NCBI RefSeq assembly: GCF_003014555.1
Contig: NZ_PYGE01000008.1
Coordinates: 62,001 to 126,000 of the forward strand
Direction of reading: 5' to 3'
DNA length: 64,000 nt
Origin: Haloactinopolyspora alba
Lineage (GTDB): Bacteria > Actinomycetota > Actinomycetes > Jiangellales > Jiangellaceae
Position numbers and translations under genes: made by a program. The notes beneath the pieces are model-generated. The model saw nothing but the letters and a program-made list of their open reading frames with translations. It did not search any database and had not been told where the DNA came from. Positions 8,061 through 16,983 of the stretch are shown in pieces. Numbering within the stretch: position 1 is the stretch's first letter; every line of letters starts with the position of its first letter.

Positions 8061-8485
8061 GACACGTCAACGACCCCGACACCATCCGCCGGCTGCTGAC
8101 CACCCGGGCCACCTGGGCGGTCGTGGGACTGTCCGGCAACCGGACTCGCACCGCCTACGGCGTCTCGCAGTACGTCCGCGACGGCCTCGGCATGCGTGTC
8201 GTGCCGGTCAATCCCCGTGGCGAGGACGCGCTGGGGCTCACCGGCTACACCGACCTGGCGCAGGTGCCCGCTCCGGTCGACGTGGTGGACTGCTTCGTCA
8301 ACAGTGAGCGCGTCGGCGCGGTGGTGGACGATGCCATCGCCGAGCGTGACCGGCTGGGCATCGGCGCGGTGTGGCTGCAGCTCGGTGTCATCGACGACGA
8401 CGCCGCCGACCGTGCCCGCGCTGCCGGGCTCGACGTCGTCATGGACACCTGTCCCGCCATGGAGGGCCCGCGCCTCGGCCTGTGA
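8057..8485 (+). CDS. CoA-binding domain protein (YccU-like)
   Basis: A 142-residue single-domain Rossmann protein of the CoA-binding family: RATWAVVGLSGNRTRTAYGV near the start, GMRVVPVNPRG in the middle, and GIGAVWLQLGVIDDDAADRA plus MDTCPAMEG at the end, all hallmarks of the succinyl-CoA-synthetase-like CoA-binding fold. Family members bind CoA or acyl-CoA, but their function is mostly unknown. It starts at a GTG that overlaps the stop of the SMC-like ATPase (GTGA), so it is co-translated with that operon. Whether it works with the ATPase or is merely an operon passenger cannot be told. Confidence 0.85.
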   Translation: MRHVNDPDTIRRLLTTRATWAVVGLSGNRTRTAYGVSQYVRDGLGMRVVPVNPRGEDALGLTGYTDLAQVPAPVDVVDCFVNSERVGAVVDDAIAERDRLGIGAVWLQLGVIDDDAADRARAAGLDVVMDTCPAMEGPRLGL

Positions 8486-8516
8486 CGTCCCGGACGGCTC
8501 CTCAGCGGTGCCGTCC

Positions 8517-9311
8517 TCATGCGTCCAGCGGCGTCGCCTGCTGCCACAGCACCTCGAACGCCAGCTTCAGCGTCGCCGCCAGCGCCTCGTGGTACACGAC
8601 GACGGTGGTCGCGGCGCCGGCGCCGTCCACGGCGTGCGGCATGTTGAACCCGACCGAGCGACCGTCCACCAGGGTCAGTTTCAGCGGCAGCTCGTCGGCC
8701 ACCCGCACCTGCTCGCCACGGTCCGCGTACGCACGGACGACGGCGGCCATCACCGCGTCGTCGAACAGCGACCGTTCGTAGATCGCGCGCTGCACGACGC
8801 CCTCGACCACGCGGACGTCCTCCGGTTCCGGCGGCGCCAGGTACGGCGGACGCACCAGCGACAGGATCTCCGTCCGCGCCTCGGACCACAGCTGTTCGAT
8901 CCGTTCCACCGCGTGCTCGCGATCGCGCAGCACCTCGACGTGGTCGCTGCGGTCGTCGCCGCCCTGCGCCGCGCGATGCCGCGCCAGCAGCTCGTCCACG
9001 ACGTCGTCGGTGCGCTGTGTCAGCCGGTCCAGCTCCCGGCGGCGCACCGCCAGCAGAAGCTGCGCCACCCGGTCCGGCGGCTGCGCCCGGTAACGCACGC
9101 CGCTGCCGGGCACCTGGACGACGACGCCGCGCTCGGCCAGTGAGGCCAGCACGTCGTAGGCGCGCTGGCGCGGGATGGACGCGATGCGGGCGACGTCCGC
9201 GGGCGTCGCCTCCTGCCGCCCGATCAGCGCCACGTAGGCGCCCGCCTCGTACCGGGTCAGCCCCAGGTCGACGAGACCGGAGAGCTGGGATGTGATATCC
9301 ACATTCATCAC
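8517..9311 (-). CDS. TrmB-family transcriptional regulator
   Basis: A 264-residue protein: N-terminal TrmB winged helix (residues about 10-75: LGLTRYEAGAYVALIGRQEA, TPADVARIASIPRQRAYDVL, ASLAERGVVVQVPGSGVRYR), a short helical linker, and a C-terminal effector-like domain (ARTEILSLVRPPYLAPPEPE; VRVADELPLKLTLVDGRSVG). TrmB proteins in archaea sense sugars; in actinobacteria their ligands are mostly unknown. The start at 9311 (ATGATG) lies just downstream of a strong palindrome that is probably its own operator. It is transcribed away from the S8 peptidase gene and could also regulate that. Confidence 0.85.
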   Translation of the reverse strand: MMNVDITSQLSGLVDLGLTRYEAGAYVALIGRQEATPADVARIASIPRQRAYDVLASLAERGVVVQVPGSGVRYRAQPPDRVAQLLLAVRRRELDRLTQRTDDVVDELLARHRAAQGGDDRSDHVEVLRDREHAVERIEQLWSEARTEILSLVRPPYLAPPEPEDVRVVEGVVQRAIYERSLFDDAVMAAVVRAYADRGEQVRVADELPLKLTLVDGRSVGFNMPHAVDGAGAATTVVVYHEALAATLKLAFEVLWQQATPLDA

Positions 9312-9314
9312 CCT

Positions 9315-9340
9315 ACTGTCACCATTGACAGTGGTGACAG
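9315..9340. promoter_or_regulatory. Probable TrmB operator
   Basis: ACTGTCA (9315-9321), four bases, TGACAGT (9326-9332): a perfect 7-bp inverted repeat. A third half-site GGTGACAG follows at 9333-9340, pairing with CTGTCACC at 9316-9323. It sits directly upstream of the TrmB-like regulator gene and in the shared intergenic region with the S8 peptidase. Confidence 0.55.
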
Positions 9341-9428
9341 CTTCGTCTAGGTTCGCCGGATACCCGGAGCGGCAGCTTGACTCGTCTGTTCGGGAACACC
9401 GACCAGGTCAGTCACGAGGAGGCGCGTG

Positions 9429-9581
9429 ATGTGTCTGCCGTCGCTCCGGCTCGGGCACATGATCACCAGTCCCCGGTCGTTCCCGCATCCCGCCGTACCG
9501 GCACCGGAGCCGATCGCACCGCGACCAGCGGCGAGCCGACCCCAGCTCGACCACCTCGACGTCCAGTGGGTCGTTCAGTAA
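9429..9581 (+). CDS. Possible 50-aa ORF upstream of the S8 peptidase
   Basis: ATG at 9429 (or GTG at 9426) is preceded by GAGGAGG at a workable distance and opens a 50-codon frame starting MCLPSLRLGHMITSPRSF and ending DVQWVVQ. Its TAA is part of TAAGGAG, which serves as the ribosome binding site of the peptidase ten bases later, so translation of the two could be coupled. No signal peptide or known family; the proline-rich composition is what random high-GC sequence can give, so it may be a leader peptide or not coding at all. Confidence 0.35.
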   Translation: MCLPSLRLGHMITSPRSFPHPAVPAPEPIAPRPAASRPQLDHLDVQWVVQ

Positions 9582-9590
9582 GGAGTCACG

Positions 9591-12500
9591 ATGTTGCGCC
9601 GTTCCCTGACGTTCTCCGCCGTGGCGGCACTCACCCTGGGGCTGGCCCAGGGTGCCGCCGCGGCGCCGCCGGATCCACCGTTCCCGGACACCCCCACCGA
9701 GGTCACCGACGTCGTCGAACGACAGCTCGACAAGGGACCGGTCATGGCGCTGGGCAGCGCCACCGAACGGCCCGAGCTCTATCTGGTGCGCCTGAAGGAA
9801 CCGGCGGTCCCCAGTTACGACGGCGGCATCGACGGGATACCGGCCACGGCGCCCGAGGCCAGGGGAACCCAGCGGCTGGACGCCGACGCGGATGCGCCGC
9901 GGCAGTACCGCGAGCACCTCCGGCAGGAACAGGCCGAGCTGGTCACGGCCATCGGCGACGAGACCGGACGCAGCCCGGACGTCCGGCACACCTACACCGA
10001 CGCCATGAACGGCATCGCCGTCGAACTGACCCGCGACGAGGCGCGCGCGGTCGCCGAGCTCCCCGGCGTCGCCGCCGTCCAGGTGGACGAACAGCGTGAG
10101 CTGCAGACCGACCACGGCCCGGACTGGATCGGCGCGCCCGCCCTGTGGGACGGGTCCGGCACACCCGGCGGAACCAGCGCCACCAAGGGCGAGGGCGTCG
10201 TGGTCGGCGTCCTCGACAGCGGCATCAACCCCGCCAACCCGTCGTTCGCCGACTCGGTGCCCGAAGCCGAAGGCGGCGACGGCTACGACCACACCAACCC
10301 GCTGGGCTCCGGCACGTACGTCGGTGTCTGCGACCCGGCGAACACCGACATCCACGTGCCCGACTTCGGCTGCAACGACAAGCTGATCGGCGCCTGGAGC
10401 TTCACCAGCGGCGAGCCGGGCAGTCCCTACGACGACAACGGCCACGGCTCGCACACCGCCAGCACCAGCGCCGGCAACCAGGTCGAGGCGACCACGTACA
10501 GCGCCCGCGGCACCGAGCACGAGTTCAGCGCCACCCGCACCATCTCCGGTGTCGCGCCGCACGCCAACCTGATCGCCTACGACGTGTGCACCACCGACGG
10601 CTGCTCGATCGCGGGCATCGTCGCGGCCATCGACCAGGCGATCGCCGACGGCGTCGACGTCATCAACTACTCCATCGGCAGCTCCTCGCCGTCGGCGGCG
10701 TGGACCGACCCGGACGCCGTCGGTTTCCTGAACGCCCGTGCCGCCGGCGTCCACGTCGCCACGTCCGCCGGTAACGACGGGCCGGGCGCGAACACCGTCG
10801 GCTCGCCGGCGGACGTCCCCTGGGTCACGTCGGTCGGCGCCGCCCAGCACGACCGGCAGTGGCAGGCCGAGATCAACGGCATCGCCGCCGACGGCGGCGA
10901 GACGCTTCCGGCCATCCGCGGCCTCGGCTTCAGCGCACCGACCGGGGGTGCGTTCGACCTCATCTACGCCGGTGACCTCGGCAGCCCGCTGTGCAAGGCC
11001 GACGGACTGGCCGGCCAGGACCTCACCGGGAAGATCGTCGTCTGCGACCGTGGCGAGATCGCCCGGGTCGCCAAGGGTGGCAACCTCGCCGCGCTGGGAG
11101 CCGAGGGCATGGTCCTGGCGAACGACGAGGCCAACGGCAGCTCACTGAACGCCGACGCGCACGAGCTGCCCGCCGTGCACATCACGCACGCGGACGGCGT
11201 CGCGTTGAAGGAGTGGATGGCCGGCGTCACCGGTGAGCAGGCCGCGCTGTCCGGCGGCATCGAGGTGATCTCGGACGAGCTCGGCGACGTCATGGCGGGC
11301 TTCTCCAGCCGCGGCCCGAACAACGCGCTCGACATCGTCTCCCCCAGCGTGACCGCGCCGGGCGTGGACATCCTCGCCGCCGGCGGCGCCGGCAACGAGG
11401 TCGCGTGGGAGTTCATCTCCGGCACGTCGATGGCCAGCCCGCACGTCGCAGGATCGTTCGCCCTGCTCAAAGGGGTGCACGGGGACGCGTGGAGCCCGGC
11501 CGAGGCGCAGTCCGCGCTGATGACCACCGCGCACACCGACGTCACCGACATCGACGGCACCGCCGCCGACTGGCACGACATGGGCTCCGGCCGCGTCGAC
11601 CTGAACGTCGCGGCACGCGCGGGCCTGGTCATGGACGAGACCTACGCCGACTACGTCGCCGCCGACCCGGCCCAGGGCGGCGACGTCAAGACCCTGAACC
11701 TGCCCAGCATGGCGAACAGCCAGTGCCTGCAGACCTGCACGTTCACCCGCACCGTGACGGGCACCGCGACCGGCGCCGGCACGTGGGCCGCCAGCGCCGA
11801 GTCGACCACCGACGGCGTCACCGTCTCCGTCGAGCCTTCGACGTTCACCATCGCCGAGGGCGAGGACGTCGAACTGACCGTCACCGTCGACGTCACCGGC
11901 GCCGCGACCGAGGACTACCAGTACGCCACCGTGGTGCTGACCCCGCCGGACGGGTCGGCCGCGCCGCCGGCGCATCTGCCGGTCGCCGTGCTGCCGTCCA
12001 CCGGGGTGCTCCCGGGCGAGATCTCGGTGGACACCCGCCGGGACGCGGGCTCGCAGGAGTCCGCGCCGATCGAGGCCATCGAGATCACCGATCTGACGAC
12101 GAGTGTCGCGGGCCTGGTGCCGGCGGCCGAGGACGAGGTGTCGGTGCCTGAGGACTCCACCAACGACGACCCCTACGACGGCAACGGCACCCACACGACG
12201 CTGATCGAGGTGCCGGCGGACGGCGCACGGCTGATCGCGTCGCTGTCGGATGCCACCGCGCCGGACATGGACCTGTTCGTGGGCACCGGCAGCGAGCCGA
12301 GCGCCGCGACCGAGGTCTGCTCCAGCACCAGCTCGACGGCCGACGAGTTCTGTGACATCACCGACCCGGAGGCCGGGACCTGGTGGGTCGTGGCGCAGAA
12401 CTGGGAGGCGTCCGCCGCCGGCGGCACCGACACGGTCACGCTCGGCACCGCCGTCGTCGGCGGCGACGCGGGCAACATGACCGTCGACGGGCCGCAGCAG

Positions 12501-14027
12501 CAGCCCATCGGCGAGCCGTTCACCATCCGCACCAGCTACGACGAGCCGGCCATGGAGGCCGGCCAGACCTGGTACGGCGCCGTCACCCTGGGCTCGAGCC
12601 CGGACTCACCGGGCGACATCGGCACGCTGCCGGTCACGGTGCACCGGCACGCCGACGACGTCACGAAGACCGCGTCCGTGGACACCGCTGCGCCGGGCGA
12701 GACCGTGACGTACACGCTCACGGTGCGACCCAACGTCACCCCGCGGGACCTGAGCTACACGATCAGCGACACCCTCCCCGAGGGCATGACCTACGTCGAG
12801 GGCTCGGCGACCGGCGGAGCGACCGTCACCGACGGCGTGCTCGAGTGGGAGGGCACCATGCCGACACCGGTCGGCGCCCCGGGCAGCTACGACATCACCA
12901 CCAGCGCCGACGACGAGACCTGCGTCAACCCGTTCACCGGGACCGCCGGATACACGAACCTGGAGGAGTTCGGCATCCCGGCGAACGCGGGCATCAGCGG
13001 TGACGGCGTCGCCTACACCGCGTTCGCCGGTACCGGGTTCGGCTTCCACGGCGACCTGTACGACGGCCTCGGCTTCACCGACGACGGCTTCCTCTCGTAC
13101 GACGTCGCCGCGAACTACGGCGGGCAGCCCGGCACACCGCAGTCGCTGCCCGATCCGGCACGGCCGAACAACGTCGCCGCCATGCTCTGGCAGGACATGC
13201 GCATCGACCACGACGCCGACGCCAACACCGGTGTCTCGCTGGCCACCGCCGGCGACCTGGCGATCGTCGAGTACGACGACGTCCGGCTCGCCGACGACCC
13301 GGACGGCACCCAGGGCACCTACGACGTCGAGGCGTTCGCCGTAGCGGGCAGCAGCGACCTGGTGTTCGCCTACGACAACGTCACCGGTCCGCTTTCCGGC
13401 CCGCTGACCGTCGGCACCGAGAACGCCGACGGCACCGCCGGCACCGCGCTGGTCGACAACGGCAGCGCCGAGGGTGTCATCACCGACGGGACCGTCGTGT
13501 GCGCCGACTACGCCGGCCCGGACCTCGAGCCGGTGCGGATCAGCTACGACGTCACCGTGGACGACGACGTCGCCGACGGCCGGGTGCTCACCAACGAGGC
13601 CGTGCACGTCACCGACAACCCCGGCGCGCAACCGGTCACGGCCGCGGCCGACGTCACGGTCGACACACCGGCGGTGACGGTCTCGGCCACGCAGGACGCC
13701 GTGGAGCCGGACACCGACGGCGTGGTCACCTTCACCCGGCCGGCCGGCGCCGCCGGAGGCGAGCTCACGGTGTCGTACTCGGTCACCGACAGCCGCTACA
13801 CCCGGCCCGGGCGCGACTACGAGCCGCTGGACGGCGAGGTGACCTTCCCCGCCGGCGAGACCACGGTCACCGAGACCGTCGGGGTGATCGACCGCCGTGG
13901 ACCGAGCCCACGGGAGCGCTCCGTCGAGATCACCGTCGATCCGGGCTCCGGATACCAGGTCGGCGACCCGGCGACCGCGTCGATCGGCATCGTCAGCGAC
14001 GGCCGCGCCGGACGAGGCGGCCGCTGA
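9591..14027 (+). CDS. Secreted S8 (subtilisin-like) serine peptidase with PA and C-terminal beta domains
   Basis: A 1478-residue exported protease. A Sec signal peptide (cleavage after about AQGAAAA) precedes an I9-type propeptide, then the catalytic domain with D209 (VVGVLDSGI), H285 (NGHGSHTAS) and S613 (GTSMASPHVAG). A PA domain is inserted before the serine (GKIVVCDRGEIARVAKGG). After the protease come a PPC-like segment, a DUF11-like repeat (TVTYTLTVRPNVTPRDLSY) and a terminal Calx-beta-like domain (ETTVTETVGVIDRRGPSP). No sortase signal or membrane anchor closes the protein, so it is likely released. AAGGAG lies 7 bases before the ATG. Substrate unknown; such enzymes usually digest external protein. 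Confidence 0.93.
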   Translation: MLRRSLTFSAVAALTLGLAQGAAAAPPDPPFPDTPTEVTDVVERQLDKGPVMALGSATERPELYLVRLKEPAVPSYDGGIDGIPATAPEARGTQRLDADADAPRQYREHLRQEQAELVTAIGDETGRSPDVRHTYTDAMNGIAVELTRDEARAVAELPGVAAVQVDEQRELQTDHGPDWIGAPALWDGSGTPGGTSATKGEGVVVGVLDSGINPANPSFADSVPEAEGGDGYDHTNPLGSGTYVGVCDPANTDIHVPDFGCNDKLIGAWSFTSGEPGSPYDDNGHGSHTASTSAGNQVEATTYSARGTEHEFSATRTISGVAPHANLIAYDVCTTDGCSIAGIVAAIDQAIADGVDVINYSIGSSSPSAAWTDPDAVGFLNARAAGVHVATSAGNDGPGANTVGSPADVPWVTSVGAAQHDRQWQAEINGIAADGGETLPAIRGLGFSAPTGGAFDLIYAGDLGSPLCKADGLAGQDLTGKIVVCDRGEIARVAKGGNLAALGAEGMVLANDEANGSSLNADAHELPAVHITHADGVALKEWMAGVTGEQAALSGGIEVISDELGDVMAGFSSRGPNNALDIVSPSVTAPGVDILAAGGAGNEVAWEFISGTSMASPHVAGSFALLKGVHGDAWSPAEAQSALMTTAHTDVTDIDGTAADWHDMGSGRVDLNVAARAGLVMDETYADYVAADPAQGGDVKTLNLPSMANSQCLQTCTFTRTVTGTATGAGTWAASAESTTDGVTVSVEPSTFTIAEGEDVELTVTVDVTGAATEDYQYATVVLTPPDGSAAPPAHLPVAVLPSTGVLPGEISVDTRRDAGSQESAPIEAIEITDLTTSVAGLVPAAEDEVSVPEDSTNDDPYDGNGTHTTLIEVPADGARLIASLSDATAPDMDLFVGTGSEPSAATEVCSSTSSTADEFCDITDPEAGTWWVVAQNWEASAAGGTDTVTLGTAVVGGDAGNMTVDGPQQQPIGEPFTIRTSYDEPAMEAGQTWYGAVTLGSSPDSPGDIGTLPVTVHRHADDVTKTASVDTAAPGETVTYTLTVRPNVTPRDLSYTISDTLPEGMTYVEGSATGGATVTDGVLEWEGTMPTPVGAPGSYDITTSADDETCVNPFTGTAGYTNLEEFGIPANAGISGDGVAYTAFAGTGFGFHGDLYDGLGFTDDGFLSYDVAANYGGQPGTPQSLPDPARPNNVAAMLWQDMRIDHDADANTGVSLATAGDLAIVEYDDVRLADDPDGTQGTYDVEAFAVAGSSDLVFAYDNVTGPLSGPLTVGTENADGTAGTALVDNGSAEGVITDGTVVCADYAGPDLEPVRISYDVTVDDDVADGRVLTNEAVHVTDNPGAQPVTAAADVTVDTPAVTVSATQDAVEPDTDGVVTFTRPAGAAGGELTVSYSVTDSRYTRPGRDYEPLDGEVTFPAGETTVTETVGVIDRRGPSPRERSVEITVDPGSGYQVGDPATASIGIVSDGRAGRGGR

Positions 14028-14075
14028 TCGAGTGATCGACCGACGCTGCTGAGCGGCGAGCCAGCAGACGCGACG

Positions 14076-14124
14076 ACGGAACCGGCCGGCAGCCCTGGGG
14101 TCAGGGGTTGCCGGCCGGTTCCGT
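14076..14124. terminator. Strong hairpin terminator after the S8 peptidase
   Basis: Perfect 16-bp inverted repeat (14076-14091 and 14109-14124, core GGAACCGGCCGGCA) with a 17-base loop, 49 bases after the peptidase stop. There is no long T run, as is usual for high-GC actinobacterial terminators. Confidence 0.75.
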
Positions 14125-14148
14125 GTGTGCGGGGCGGTACGGAGCTCA

Positions 14149-14165
14149 TGAATGTCGGTCATTCA
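14149..14165. promoter_or_regulatory. Probable IclR operator
   Basis: TGAATG, five bases, CATTCA forms a small perfect palindrome 28 bases before the IclR start. A TACGAT hexamer (14181-14186) sits six bases upstream of the GTG, as expected for the -10 box of a leaderless transcript, so the palindrome would overlap the -35 region and could mediate autoregulation. Confidence 0.4.
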
Positions 14166-14192
14166 CGTGAACGCCCGCCATACGATGGACCA

Positions 14193-14951
14193 GTGACAGA
14201 TGCGCAGTTCCAGCCGGTCAAGTCCGCCGACCGGACACTGGAGATCCTCGAGGTTCTCGCCGACGCCCCGGAGCGCATCGGCCTCGGCCACCTCGCCAGG
14301 ACACTGTCGATACCGAAGAGCAGCCTGCACGGCATCCTGCGCACCATGGTGCGCAGAGGCTGGGTCGAGACCGATGATTCCGGCCAGCTCTTCGGCCTGG
14401 GTGTGCGTTCGCTGCTGGTCGGTGCCTCGTACGTGGACCGCGACGACGCCGTCACCCGGGCACAGCCACTGCTGGACTGGCTGAACGCTCAGGTCGGCGA
14501 GACCACGCACCTGGGGCGCCTGGACGGCTCCGACGTCGTCTACCTGGCCAAGCGCGAGTCGTCGCACCCGTTACGGATGTACTCCGCGATCGGACGCCGG
14601 CTGCCTGCGCACGCCACCGCGTTGGGCAAGGCCCTACTCGCCGCCCGCGACGATGGTGAGGTAGCAGACCTCCTGCCGGCGCGGCTGCCGACACTGACCC
14701 TCAACACCATCGGCGACCGCGACGATCTACTCGCCGAGCTCGACCGCATCCGTGCCGTCGGTTACGCCATCGACCGCGAGGAGAACAGCGAAGGCATCCG
14801 CTGCTTCGCGGTGAGTCTGCGCACCAGCCGCCCTCCGGTCGACGCCGTCAGTGTGTCGGCGCCGACGTTGCGCCTGGATACGCGGACCGAACAACGGATC
14901 ATCGACGTGCTCGTTCAGGCCAACGAACGGCTCCTGTCACCGCGGACCTGA
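14193..14951 (+). CDS. IclR-family transcriptional regulator
   Basis: A 252-residue protein with the IclR winged helix at the N-terminus (SADRTLEILEVLADAPERIG; LGHLARTLSIPKSSLHGILR) and the IclR effector domain (GETTHLGRLDGSDVVYLAKR; GRRLPAHATALGKALLAARD; GYAIDREENSEGIRCFAVSL). The GTG at 14193 begins six bases after a probable -10 hexamer and there is no ribosome binding site, so a leaderless message is likely. IclR proteins sense small aromatic or sugar acids such as KDG; the next gene encodes a secreted beta-helix protein, so control of polysaccharide breakdown is plausible but inferred. Confidence 0.9.
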   Translation: MTDAQFQPVKSADRTLEILEVLADAPERIGLGHLARTLSIPKSSLHGILRTMVRRGWVETDDSGQLFGLGVRSLLVGASYVDRDDAVTRAQPLLDWLNAQVGETTHLGRLDGSDVVYLAKRESSHPLRMYSAIGRRLPAHATALGKALLAARDDGEVADLLPARLPTLTLNTIGDRDDLLAELDRIRAVGYAIDREENSEGIRCFAVSLRTSRPPVDAVSVSAPTLRLDTRTEQRIIDVLVQANERLLSPRT

Positions 14952-15025
14952 CCCGCGCCGGAGCCGGAATTCAACGCACGGGCAGGGATTGACATTCCTG
15001 CACTTCTCTCCCACTGTTCATATAC

Positions 15026-16981
15026 ATGATGCTCGTACATCAATTTGAACGCCCGCGTTCCCTCGTTGCTCTGATCGCGACCGGCGTCACCGCACTCGCC
15101 GCAGCAGGCCCTGCGGCCACGTCCGCGGCAGCCCCTGAGCCGCCCGAGCCACTCCCCGTGCACGAAGTGACGGCGTCGAGCAGCGACGGCAACCTGCCGG
15201 AGAACACGATCGACGGTGACCTCACGACGCGTTGGTCGGCGAAGACGACGGACCCGGCGAACCCGGAATGGATCCGGTGGGACCTCGGCGAGGTTCGCAC
15301 GGTGGGCTATGTGGGAATCGCCTGGCATCAGGGCGACCGGCGGACGTCGCAGTTCGACCTGCAGGTCTCCGACGACGGGTCCACCTGGACGACGGTCGTC
15401 GACGATGCGAGCAGCTCCGGCGGAACCACCGACCTCGAGCCGGTCGAACTCGGCGTCGCACCGGAGTCCGGCCTCGAAGCGCGGTACGTCCGCTATCTCG
15501 GCTACGGCAACAGCTCTGGCAACGACTGGAACTCCGTCAACGAGGTACGTGTGTACCCGCCCGATCCGGACGGCGCGGTAGTCGAGGAGCTGGCTTCGAC
15601 GCTTCCCGAGCCGGATCCCGACGCGGAACCCTGGACAGCCCCAGGACTCGTCGAGCCCGGCGGCGAGCCGCACGTACTCACGCCGCCGGCTCCTGTGATC
15701 GGCCGCACGCTCGACGTGCTCGACTACGGCGCCGACCCGGCGGACGGCACCGGCGACGACGCCGCGGCGATCCGTGCCGCCATCTCGGCGGCGGAGCCGG
15801 GCGACGAGGTGTTCCTGCCGCCCGGCATCTACGACCTCGACACCACCGTCCCGGCCGATCCCACCACCAACATCGCCCTGCGCTCGGGCATCCATCTGCG
15901 GGGCGCGGGTACCGACGATACGATCCTGCGCTCGGCGCTGACACCCGAGACGTCGTCCGGCAAGGTGATCCGCGGCATGGGCGTCACCGACGTGATCATC
16001 TCGGACCTGACCGTCACGTCCACCTTCGACGGCCCGTTCTCCGACGACCCGGACGCCGCCGCGGGCGGTGGCCCCTCGTACGGCATCTTCGTGTCCAACC
16101 TCGGCATCCGGCCGAGCCTGCGCGTCGTTGTCGACGGCGTCACCGTGGAGCGCTACCAGCGGATGGGCGTGCGGATCGAGAAGAGCCGTGAGGTCGTGGT
16201 CCGCGGCTGCACCTTCCGCAACGCCACCAGCGTCGGCGACGGCGGTGCCGGCTACGGCGTGACGATACAGGGCACGCCCCTCGAGGACCGGTACGCCTAC
16301 CCGGACGACTCGCGGCACAACATCGTCAAGAACAACACGTTCGAGGGCCCGTACCTCCGGCACGCGATCCTGCTCCAGTACTACACGCACAACAACCTCG
16401 TCGTGGGCAACCGGATCACCGGGACCGTCCTCGACGCGATCGACCTGCACGGCGAGGACGAGTACCTGAACGAGGTACGCGCCAACACGGTCGTGAGCAG
16501 CCGCGCCGCCGGCATCGCTCTGGGCAACACCGGCGGGACGGCCACCCAGCACGACGCGTCCGGCCCGGGCAACTGGATCCATGGCAACGTCCTGCAGGGC
16601 AACCGCGAAGGCGTCCTCGTGCATATCGGCTCCCCGGACACGCTGATCGAGGACAACGTGATCGTCCGCGGACACCGGTCGCCCGCCGAGGTGGGCATCG
16701 AGGTACGCAACGCCCCGGGGACCGTCGTCCGCTCCAACACGATCACCGGGAACCGCGCCGACGGGTTCTGGGGCGTCCGGCTGACCGAGGACCCCGGCGA
16801 CGACGGCCACGCCGCCGGCATCCCCACCGACGTGCTGATCGAACGAAACGTCGTGGCGGCGAACACCAACGGGGTGCGGATCGACGCCGGCACCGGCATC
16901 GTCCTCGACGGCAACGTGGTGCGGGGCAACACCGACGAGCAACTGCGTATCGACGACAGCGCCGACGTCGTCGTCCGTTGA
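15026..16981 (+). CDS. Secreted discoidin-domain / right-handed beta-helix protein (polysaccharide lyase-like)
   Basis: A 651-residue exported protein. Signal peptide (residues 1-36, ending ATSAAAPEP), an F5/8 type C (discoidin) carbohydrate-binding domain at about 45-180 (ENTIDGDLTTRWSAK; DLGEVRTVGYVGIAWHQGDR), a short proline/acidic linker, then a parallel beta-helix from about 225 to the end, starting with the pectate-lyase-3 signature (LDVLDYGADPADGTGDDAAA) and followed by many NNTFEG/VVGNRI-type coils. The fold suits a lyase or hydrolase of pectin-, alginate- or glycosaminoglycan-like chains, but catalytic residues cannot be assigned. The start may be either of two adjacent ATGs. It ends two bases from the convergent MFS gene. 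Confidence 0.85.
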   Translation: MMLVHQFERPRSLVALIATGVTALAAAGPAATSAAAPEPPEPLPVHEVTASSSDGNLPENTIDGDLTTRWSAKTTDPANPEWIRWDLGEVRTVGYVGIAWHQGDRRTSQFDLQVSDDGSTWTTVVDDASSSGGTTDLEPVELGVAPESGLEARYVRYLGYGNSSGNDWNSVNEVRVYPPDPDGAVVEELASTLPEPDPDAEPWTAPGLVEPGGEPHVLTPPAPVIGRTLDVLDYGADPADGTGDDAAAIRAAISAAEPGDEVFLPPGIYDLDTTVPADPTTNIALRSGIHLRGAGTDDTILRSALTPETSSGKVIRGMGVTDVIISDLTVTSTFDGPFSDDPDAAAGGGPSYGIFVSNLGIRPSLRVVVDGVTVERYQRMGVRIEKSREVVVRGCTFRNATSVGDGGAGYGVTIQGTPLEDRYAYPDDSRHNIVKNNTFEGPYLRHAILLQYYTHNNLVVGNRITGTVLDAIDLHGEDEYLNEVRANTVVSSRAAGIALGNTGGTATQHDASGPGNWIHGNVLQGNREGVLVHIGSPDTLIEDNVIVRGHRSPAEVGIEVRNAPGTVVRSNTITGNRADGFWGVRLTEDPGDDGHAAGIPTDVLIERNVVAANTNGVRIDAGTGIVLDGNVVRGNTDEQLRIDDSADVVVR

Positions 16982-16983
16982 CC

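Noticed and set aside
14989-15026. TTGACA/TATACA promoter for the beta-helix gene
   Set aside because: The two hexamers are 26 bases apart and the second includes the start codon; spacing is not that of a standard promoter.
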